In this document: one piece after another, positions 59,541 through 64,000 of the stretch
Position numbering within the stretch: position 1 is the first letter of the stretch
How the letters are laid out: each line of letters opens with the position of its first letter
Assembly: GCA_018268395.1 (NCBI GenBank)
Contig: JAFDWQ010000009.1
Location: 124,001 to 188,000 of the forward strand
Length of the DNA stretch: 64,000 bases
Direction of reading: 5' to 3'
Source of the DNA: Armatimonadota bacterium
GTDB lineage: Bacteria; Armatimonadota; Fimbriimonadia; Fimbriimonadales; Fimbriimonadaceae
Notes under the pieces: model-generated
Seen by the model: the letters and a program-made list of their open reading frames with translations, nothing else
Databases searched by the model: none
Told to the model about the DNA's origin: nothing
Translations under genes and position numbers: made by a program

Positions 59541-60603
59541 TCGCCTCCGCTAACTTTGTGATGCCCCGATCATATAATTCTCCATACTGCTGCTCGATCT
59601 TGTTTGGCGAAAGATCAAGATATCGTGACGCCTGGTGCACCTCTGATCCAGACTCCGAGGCCTTTAGAGAAAAGAACCTGAGGCTGTCAGTTTTTCTTGA
59701 CTGGACTTCCAGCTCCTTAAGAATTACGTAACTATGAGTTGCGAGGAAGACTTGAACACCAGATCGCGACAAAGCAAATATTGCGCCGACTACTTCATCC
59801 ATCAGAATAGGGTTGATATTTACTTCAGGTTCGTCCCAGAAGAGAGTTGAACCAGACTTCAAAACGCCTACTTGAACCAGGCGAATGAGAGTTGAAATCT
59901 TCCGAAAGCCCTCGGCTACTGTAGGCATAGAGAACTTGCCTTGTTTGTTCACGAGATAGAATCGCTCGCCCTCCAGTTCAATGTTCCCTCTGAGCGCTTC
60001 TTCAAGTTTGATGATTATCTTCTTCTGCGATTCATCAAGTTTCTTGTCAGTTGGAGAAAGGAGTAACACAACAATGTCTCTCAGGGTTTCGTCGAAATCG
60101 ATATCATATCGTTCCGAAGTCGAGAGATAGTTCTTGGTGTGGCCCATCATGTCAATGGCGGGCATAAAGACCGGCTCGGAGAAGTCAATGGTATCGGCGA
60201 TACGCGATCCTACCCACGGCCCTGGTTCGTCAGAGATCACCCGGCCATTCACTGACTGATGTATTTTCCGAAACCAACGCCCCCCGCCATAGACACCTTC
60301 GATTCGCGCAACTGCATTCGGATTCTCAATTCGGCGGACAAGCGCAGATTCATCCTCAACTTGAAACACACCAGCAAATTTTTCTGGTGCTCCGAACACA
60401 CCTCCTTTTCGAGCCACACTCTGGACTGCGTAAATTGCTTTAAGAAGGTGCGTCTTGCCAGTTCCATTCTCTCCGATTATTGCGTTAACCCCGGGCACGA
60501 AATTAATCTCCACCTCTCTAAAGGCGGTAAAGTCCTTCAAAATCAACTTCTCGTGAAACTGGGGTTTCTTCCCTTTCGCCTTTGCTCGGGTCGCCTTCTT
60601 CAT
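59518..60603 (-). CDS. AAA/ABC-type ATPase (OLD/SMC-like head, defence-associated class)
   Basis: 361 aa. Walker A GENGTGKT (residues 44-51) follows KLILKDFTAFREVEINFVPGVNAIIG, the opening of RecF/OLD-like ATPases (AAA_15/AAA_21). Walker B is STLFWDEPEVNINP and the switch His is VFLATHSYVIL, giving a complete ABC-type head without long coiled-coil and without a TOPRIM domain. Such ATPases pair with nucleases or other effectors in Septu, PARIS, retron and similar systems. The overlapping downstream ORF is a candidate effector. AT-rich composition and position next to tRNA-Val suggest acquisition. ATG at 60603. Confidence 0.82.
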   Translation of the reverse strand: MKKATRAKAKGKKPQFHEKLILKDFTAFREVEINFVPGVNAIIGENGTGKTHLLKAIYAVQSVARKGGVFGAPEKFAGVFQVEDESALVRRIENPNAVARIEGVYGGGRWFRKIHQSVNGRVISDEPGPWVGSRIADTIDFSEPVFMPAIDMMGHTKNYLSTSERYDIDFDETLRDIVVLLLSPTDKKLDESQKKIIIKLEEALRGNIELEGERFYLVNKQGKFSMPTVAEGFRKISTLIRLVQVGVLKSGSTLFWDEPEVNINPILMDEVVGAIFALSRSGVQVFLATHSYVILKELEVQSRKTDSLRFFSLKASESGSEVHQASRYLDLSPNKIEQQYGELYDRGITKLAEASVESRVD

Positions 60604-60975
60604 CAGATTGGCACTTAGGATACCGCCTGGTTTCCCCGCCTCTCGGAGGGACCGCTACGTTGGTCGGACCGGCGCGTGGCCGGGGTGATGTCTTTTGCAC
60701 CCCGGTCCCCTGGGGACGCGCTCAACCCCGATACCTTTCGACCGCGAACGGCCCTCGGCAGCACCCTGGTAGAACGCAGCTTATCACGCCTTCGACTGCC
60801 TCCACACCTTAGGCCCCGGCGGACGAGAGCAAACCGAAGGCGACAGGGTGGCAAGGATGAAGCGGAGGCTGTCAGACCCTTTGCGCCAACCTTCGCAAGG
60901 CTACGGCTGACGAGCCCTGGTTCCGGGAGAACGCAGCCTTGGCCGCGCCAGGTCTGATGTCGCACAATCCAGACC
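60604..60975. other. 372-bp gap without a recognised gene
   Basis: GC-rich, unlike the adjacent ATPase gene. Open frames here have skewed, non-protein-like composition. An imperfect direct repeat is visible: CCCTGGTAGAACGCAGC (about 60763-60779) against CCCTGG and AGAACGCAGC (about 60918-60940). CACAAT lies 7 nt before the hicB ATG at 60976. Otherwise nothing is seen. Confidence 0.4.
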
Positions 60976-61176
60976 ATGACCCTCAAGGTTCTCGTTCACA
61001 AGGCTGAAGAAGGCGGCTATTGGGCCGAAGTTCCGGCTTTGCCGGGTTGCTTCACCAAGGGCGAGACCCGCGAGGAGATCGAGTTCAACGTGCGGGAAGC
61101 CATCGAAGCCTATCTCGGGCTCGACGAGACCGTTGAGGGCGGCGAGGACACCGAGATCCTGGAGATCGCTGTTTGA
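60976..61176 (+). CDS. hicB: HicB-family antitoxin
   Basis: 66-aa HicB-type partial-RNase-H-fold antitoxin: VLVHKAEEGGYWAEVPALPGCFTKGETREEIEFNVREAIEAYLG is the family pattern. No DNA-binding domain is appended, so it is the short form. It normally neutralises the HicA mRNA interferase, whose gene follows in a 4-bp overlap but carries a frameshift. Confidence 0.88.
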   Translation: MTLKVLVHKAEEGGYWAEVPALPGCFTKGETREEIEFNVREAIEAYLGLDETVEGGEDTEILEIAV

Positions 61177-61378
61177 AGTCGGTTTCGGGCAAGGATTTCA
61201 TCAAAATTCTGGAGCAGAAGGGTTGGCGGTTTGTCCGGTCCAAGGGAAGTCATTTCACCTACGAAACCCGGATGGGGACCAGCGGGCCGTCGTGTCGGTC
61301 CACGGCTCGTCCAGCCTGAAGATCGGGATGCAAAAGGCCCTGATGAAGCAGACCGGAGTTCTTGAACGAGACCTTTGA
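61173..61378 (+). pseudogene. hicA: HicA toxin gene with a frameshift
   Basis: From a TTG overlapping the hicB stop (TTGA) the frame reads LKSVSGKDFIKILEQKGWRFVRSKGSHFTYE, the dsRNA-binding-like HicA fold with the catalytic His of GSH. The expected second half, NPDGDQRAVVSVHGSSSLKIGMQKALMKQTGVL, is in another frame. One missing base in the A-run at 61264-61266 explains this (GAAA for an expected GAAAA). In frame, the product ends early at a TGA after about 46 codons with a foreign tail. The toxin is therefore probably inactive unless the base is a sequencing error. Confidence 0.78.
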
Positions 61379-61440
61379 GGGGTGCGTTTCCTTCAGTCCC
61401 CAGCCATCCAGCGGGCTTCGTCCGGAAGGAGAAGGGCCGC

Positions 61441-61496
61441 ACCCTCACCCCCTGCCCCCTCTCCCTTTCGCACAAACGTCGAAAGGGCGAGGGGGA
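61441..61496. repeat. Palindromic repeat family, copy 1 (short)
   Basis: ACCCTCACCCCCTGCCCCCT followed by CTCCCTTTCG, loop CACAAACGT, CGAAAGGGCGAGGGGG. The arms CCCCTCTCCCTTTCG and CGAAAGGGCGAGGGG pair almost completely. It lacks the left box found in copies 2 and 3. Confidence 0.75.
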
Positions 61497-61587
61497 CCGA
61501 GGGCTTTCCTAACCCAGCCATCCGACGGACTCCGGAGCCCCTTCTCCTTGCCGGAGGGATCGTGCCGGGAGGGAGAAGGGGTGTGGA

Positions 61588-61678
61588 GATGAGGGTTCAC
61601 GTCCGGAAGCAAAGGGAATACACCCTCACCCCCTGCCCCCTCTCCCTTTCGCACAGGCATCGAAAAGGCGACGGGGGG
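61588..61678. repeat. Palindromic repeat family, copy 2
   Basis: Left box GATGAGGGTTCACGTCCGG followed by AAGCA (61588-61611), then the CACCCTCACCCCCTG box and the hairpin CCCTCTCCCTTTCG, loop CACAGGCAT, CGAAAAGGCGACGGGG. A separate inverted repeat (CCCCTTCTCC/GGGAGAAGGGG) lies just to the left at about 61538-61581. Together with copy 1 this accounts for most of the 357-bp gap 61379-61735. Confidence 0.8.
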
Positions 61679-61735
61679 TTCCGATGGCTCACCCTCTTGA
61701 ACGGAAACATGAAGGGGAGAGGGGGCTGAGCACTG

Positions 61736-62581
61736 CTACGGCTTCGCGTCGAGGAAGTCGTTCACCATCGGCACGATGACGGACATGCGATCCATCAGGG
61801 TCACGTGGGTGGTATCGGGCAGGACCGCCAGCCGCGAAGACGTGCGCGGGCCCATGTCGCCGTGCGTCCCACCGCCCTTGAGGCGGAACATCTCTGCGAC
61901 GTGTTCGTACCGTATGCCGTCCGCGTCGCCGAAAATGAAGAACATCGGCGCCGTGGTGGCCTTGAGCTTGTCGGCCCCGAGGTCGTAGCCTTTCGCGAAC
62001 ATGGCGACGAGCCGCTGGACGAACTTCGGAAAGTCGTCCGGATTCGGGTTCAGCTTCTTATAGTCGGTCTCCAGAGGTGTCCCCTTGAAGACGTCGGCGG
62101 TGAGGCCCGCGATCGCTTTGGACGCGCCTTCGACCATGCCGTCGGGCCGGAACGTGGACGAGACGACGACCGCCTTACGCACCTTGTTCGGATGGCGGAT
62201 CGCGCACTCCATCGCCACGGCCCCGCCCATGCTATAGCCGATCAGGTCGGCCTTCGGAACCTTGAGATGGTCGAGCAGCGCGGCGACGTCGTCGGCGAAG
62301 TTCTCATAGCTCATGTCCCGCGCGGTGTCGGCCGTCCGACCGTGGCCTTGCATCTCGACGGCGATGACCTTTCGCGACTTTGCGAGCTCGCCGATCCACC
62401 CGTCCCAGTTGTTGGTGACGGTCATGAAGGCGCCGTGGAGCAGCACGACCGGCTCGCCGCTGCCGTGGACTTCGTAGTACATCTTGAGCCCGTTGACGGG
62501 CGCGTAGCCCGTCGTCGGTTTCGGTTGAGCGGACACGACCGTCATTATGAGGGCCGTCACGAGGAGGGCTGCGATACGCAT
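61736..62581 (-). CDS. Secreted alpha/beta hydrolase
   Basis: 281 aa with signal peptide [19 protein letters not shown]. Classic alpha/beta-hydrolase order: oxyanion loop [10 protein letters not shown], nucleophile elbow [10 protein letters not shown] (about residue 117), acid in FIFGDADGI and histidine in PDTTHVTLM. It resembles epoxide-hydrolase/haloperoxidase-like esterases; substrate unknown. TACAAT lies 10 nt before the ATG. The gene is flanked on both sides by copies of the palindromic repeat. Confidence 0.87.
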   Translation of the reverse strand: MRIAALLVTALIMTVVSAQPKPTTGYAPVNGLKMYYEVHGSGEPVVLLHGAFMTVTNNWDGWIGELAKSRKVIAVEMQGHGRTADTARDMSYENFADDVAALLDHLKVPKADLIGYSMGGAVAMECAIRHPNKVRKAVVVSSTFRPDGMVEGASKAIAGLTADVFKGTPLETDYKKLNPNPDDFPKFVQRLVAMFAKGYDLGADKLKATTAPMFFIFGDADGIRYEHVAEMFRLKGGGTHGDMGPRTSSRLAVLPDTTHVTLMDRMSVIVPMVNDFLDAKP

Positions 62582-62676
62582 GGTTTTTTGAATTGTAGTG
62601 TCAGGGTTTCAAGTCTTGCTATGGAAGCGATCGTCGCACTGTCATCCGATGGTGGCTTGAGGAGGAAGGGATCGGG

Positions 62677-62764
62677 GATGAGGGTTCACGTCCGGAAGCA
62701 GCAGGGACGCGCCCTCACCCCCTGCCCCCTCTCCCTTTCGCACAGGCATCGAAAAGGAGAGGGG
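62677..62764. repeat. Palindromic repeat family, copy 3
   Basis: Same left box (62677-62700) and hairpin (62711-62764) as copy 2, in the same orientation: arms CCCCTCTCCCTTTCG and CGAAAAGGAGAGGGG around CACAGGCAT. Confidence 0.8.
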
Positions 62765-62787
62765 CCCAGGGCGTCTCACCCCGCGTT

Positions 62788-63261
62788 TCAGACCAAGGTC
62801 GCGAGGAGTTCGTCGAGCTGGTCGAGCGACTCGGGCATCGCACCCGTCGAACCGTCGGCTTCCAGGGCTTCCTTCGACGGATAGTGGTTGCTCACCGTCA
62901 GCAGGGTCTTGCCGTCCGTCTCCGTAAAGGTCACCGTCGTGACGGTCTGGCCGCCGTCCTCTTCGTTGGTCCAGACGAGGCGCGAGGGCGGGTCGACTTC
63001 GAGGTAGGTGCCGAAGAACTCCATCGTCGCGCCTTCGTGGAGGAAGCCCAGGCGGTATTGCCCGCCGACGCGGACATCCATCTCGCAGGAGTGCAGGTCC
63101 ATGCCGTACGAGCGCGGCACCCACCACTTCCTGAAGAGGTCGGCCTCGGTCCAGGCTCTCCAGACAAGGCGGGCGGGCGCATCGACGGTGCGGGTGACGA
63201 CGAGTTCGCGGTCGGACGTGCGTTCGACGCGGGTGGCTTGAGTCTGTTGATCGGTCTGCAT
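62788..63261 (-). CDS. SRPBCC/AHSA1-family protein
   Basis: 157 aa of the START-like hydrophobic-pocket fold, Aha1/AHSA1-type: RTVDAPARLVWRAWTEADLFRKWWVPRSYGMDLHSCEMDVRVGGQYRLGF and TVTTVTFTETDGKTLLTVSNHYPS. Such proteins are commonly encoded with an ArsR regulator and a DinB-like protein, as here; the ligand is usually unknown. AAGGAAA 9 nt before the ATG sets the start at 63261. Confidence 0.87.
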   Translation of the reverse strand: MQTDQQTQATRVERTSDRELVVTRTVDAPARLVWRAWTEADLFRKWWVPRSYGMDLHSCEMDVRVGGQYRLGFLHEGATMEFFGTYLEVDPPSRLVWTNEEDGGQTVTTVTFTETDGKTLLTVSNHYPSKEALEADGSTGAMPESLDQLDELLATLV

Positions 63262-63320
63262 AGGGGTTTCCTTGGGTCGGTTTGCGGCCTCCGTGTCTCG
63301 TGAGGCCTTGAAGCGTGGTT

Positions 63321-63857
63321 TCAGGTCCTGGGCGACGGCCAGGCTGGCGTGCCGAAGCCGAAGAGCCGGTTCGGGTGGGGAGCGTCGTAAGGCCCGTCTC
63401 CATCGAGGCCGAGGTCGAAGTGCAGCATCGTCATCTGTCCGCTCTTGCTCACGATGTGCTGCGCCATGTGGAACAAGGCGCCCCGCACGGTCCGGCGGTA
63501 GCCGTCCGGGCTCGAGCGGCCCTCGTCCAGCTTCTGCGCGTCGAGGGTTTGGAAGAGGGCGCGCCATTCCTCCTTCTCCCGTTCGAGCAGGTCGAGCACC
63601 GCGGCGCGGTCCTGCGGGAGGTCAGGGACGGGCGCTTGCTGTGCGGGGTCGACCACCGTGATCTCCTGTCGGTCGGTCCACAGCCACATCCACGCGTGTT
63701 CGCAGATCTCGCGGGCGGTCGGGGTGCGCTCTGAAAAGCTCCAGTTCCATTTGTCCTCGGGGATCTCCCGCGCCCTGCGGAGGATGCCGCCCGTGAACCC
63801 GCAGACCAGTTCCTCGAACGCTTCGATCTCGTTCGAGGGGTGGCCCTTAGCGGCCAT
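63321..63857 (-). CDS. DinB-like family protein
   Basis: 178-aa four-helix-bundle protein of the DinB/MDMPI type (AFEELVCGFTGGILRRAREIPEDKWNWSFSERTPTAREICEHAWMWLW, ALFHMAQHIVSKSGQMTML), with histidines at the positions used for a metal in the family (EICEHAW; HMAQH). Many members are thiol-transferase-like; its activity is unknown. AAGGAGG gives a strong ribosome-binding site. It overlaps the end of the ArsR gene by 11 bp. Confidence 0.8.
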   Translation of the reverse strand: MAAKGHPSNEIEAFEELVCGFTGGILRRAREIPEDKWNWSFSERTPTAREICEHAWMWLWTDRQEITVVDPAQQAPVPDLPQDRAAVLDLLEREKEEWRALFQTLDAQKLDEGRSSPDGYRRTVRGALFHMAQHIVSKSGQMTMLHFDLGLDGDGPYDAPHPNRLFGFGTPAWPSPRT

Positions 63858-64000
63858 TGGTTTCCTCCTTGCGCTTCAGGTCCTCGATCACGGCGTCCAG
63901 CTCGTCGAACCGTGCGGCCCAGCGTCGGCGGTACGACTCGATCCACTCGGCTTCTTCGTCGAGCCCGCGCGTTCCGAGCTTGCAGGTGCGGACGCGCCCG
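63847..64000 (-). CDS. ArsR/SmtB-type regulator, C-terminal part
   Basis: The frame enters from the right edge and ends at the TAA at 63847. The visible 50 residues (GRVRTCKLGTRGLDEEAEWIESYRRRWAARFDELDAVIEDLKRKEE) match the C-terminus of ArsR regulators of the kind placed before DinB and AHSA1 genes: end of the wing (GRVRTCKL) then a WIESYRRRWAARFDELD helix. It probably controls the three-gene cluster. Confidence 0.72.
   Translation of the reverse strand, partial: GRVRTCKLGTRGLDEEAEWIESYRRRWAARFDELDAVIEDLKRKEETNGR

Noticed and set aside
58995-60640. Attachment-site duplication of the tRNA-Val 3' end at the far side of the ATPase module
   Set aside because: Only a 7-base match (TACCGCC, near 60620) was found, which is not beyond chance.
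60604-60975. Small open frames between the ATPase and hicB
   Set aside because: Overlapping frames on both strands with skewed composition, no start signals and no family resemblance.
61362-61729. Open frames over the palindromic repeats (for example PHPHPLPPLPFAQ-type peptides)
   Set aside because: They are translations of the CCCTC-rich repeat and not genes.

Overview
The window is about 64 kb of GC-rich bacterial DNA that most resembles the phylum Armatimonadota (Fimbriimonadia-like). This is inferred from the type of prepilin at 51995-52957 (an [16 protein letters not shown] leader, then FPVFAQAK, and an FADGHAK-type C-terminal motif), from two further pseudopilin-like proteins carrying the same VLIPVFAQAK/VDGHAK signature, and from the mix of GH29, GH172 and DUF1080 proteins with tricorn-like peptidases. 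No 16S rRNA or universal marker is present to prove it.

Layout: 0.1-4.4 kb holds a zinc-less MutM, two enzymes probably for a diacetamido-uronic-acid sugar, an MGMT/ATL-like protein and a Tat-exported aminotransferase. 4.5-9.6 kb is an arginine operon (argF-argG-argH-rocD, every junction a 4-bp overlap), preceded by a candidate arginine leader peptide and hairpin. 9.8-15.5 kb holds a secreted fucosidase, an MFS exporter, a DUF1080 hydrolase and a divergent PadR/PDZ-hydrolase pair with a perfect operator. 15.5-20.3 kb holds an adenylate cyclase and an AT-richer TetR/serine hydrolase/CPBP-protease block ending at tRNA-Ala(GGC). 20.5-28.8 kb holds cysteine synthase, a seven-heme cytochrome, an ECF sigma factor, an FAD oxidase, an outlier carrier-like/cytochrome fusion and a large BNR-repeat protein. 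28.9-45 kb holds a tricorn-like peptidase, a NAGPA-domain protein, LD-carboxypeptidase, AAG glycosylase, pseudopilins, MrfA helicase, TatC, sugar nucleotidyltransferase, lipoproteins and a divergent cyclase. 45-52 kb holds mutS2-cdd-lipoprotein and a heptose operon (gmhA-GT9-hldA-membrane protein). 52-59 kb holds the prepilin, a cytoplasmic fucosidase, pstS-pstC-pstA without pstB, a GH172 enzyme and tRNA-Val(CAC). 59-64 kb is accessory: an AT-rich AAA ATPase plus PD-(D/E)XK-like pair, HicB with a frameshifted HicA, a palindromic repeat family, and an ArsR-DinB-AHSA1 cluster running off the end.

Two themes stand out. First, many genes that begin a transcription unit have a TANNNT box 5-7 nt upstream of the start codon and no Shine-Dalgarno, which is the arrangement expected of leaderless mRNAs; several divergent pairs use it on both sides. 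Second, the two AT-richer modules each lie directly against the 3' end of a tRNA gene, as acquired DNA often does. The candidate arginine leader peptide and the AAA/nuclease pair are the most promising items for follow-up.
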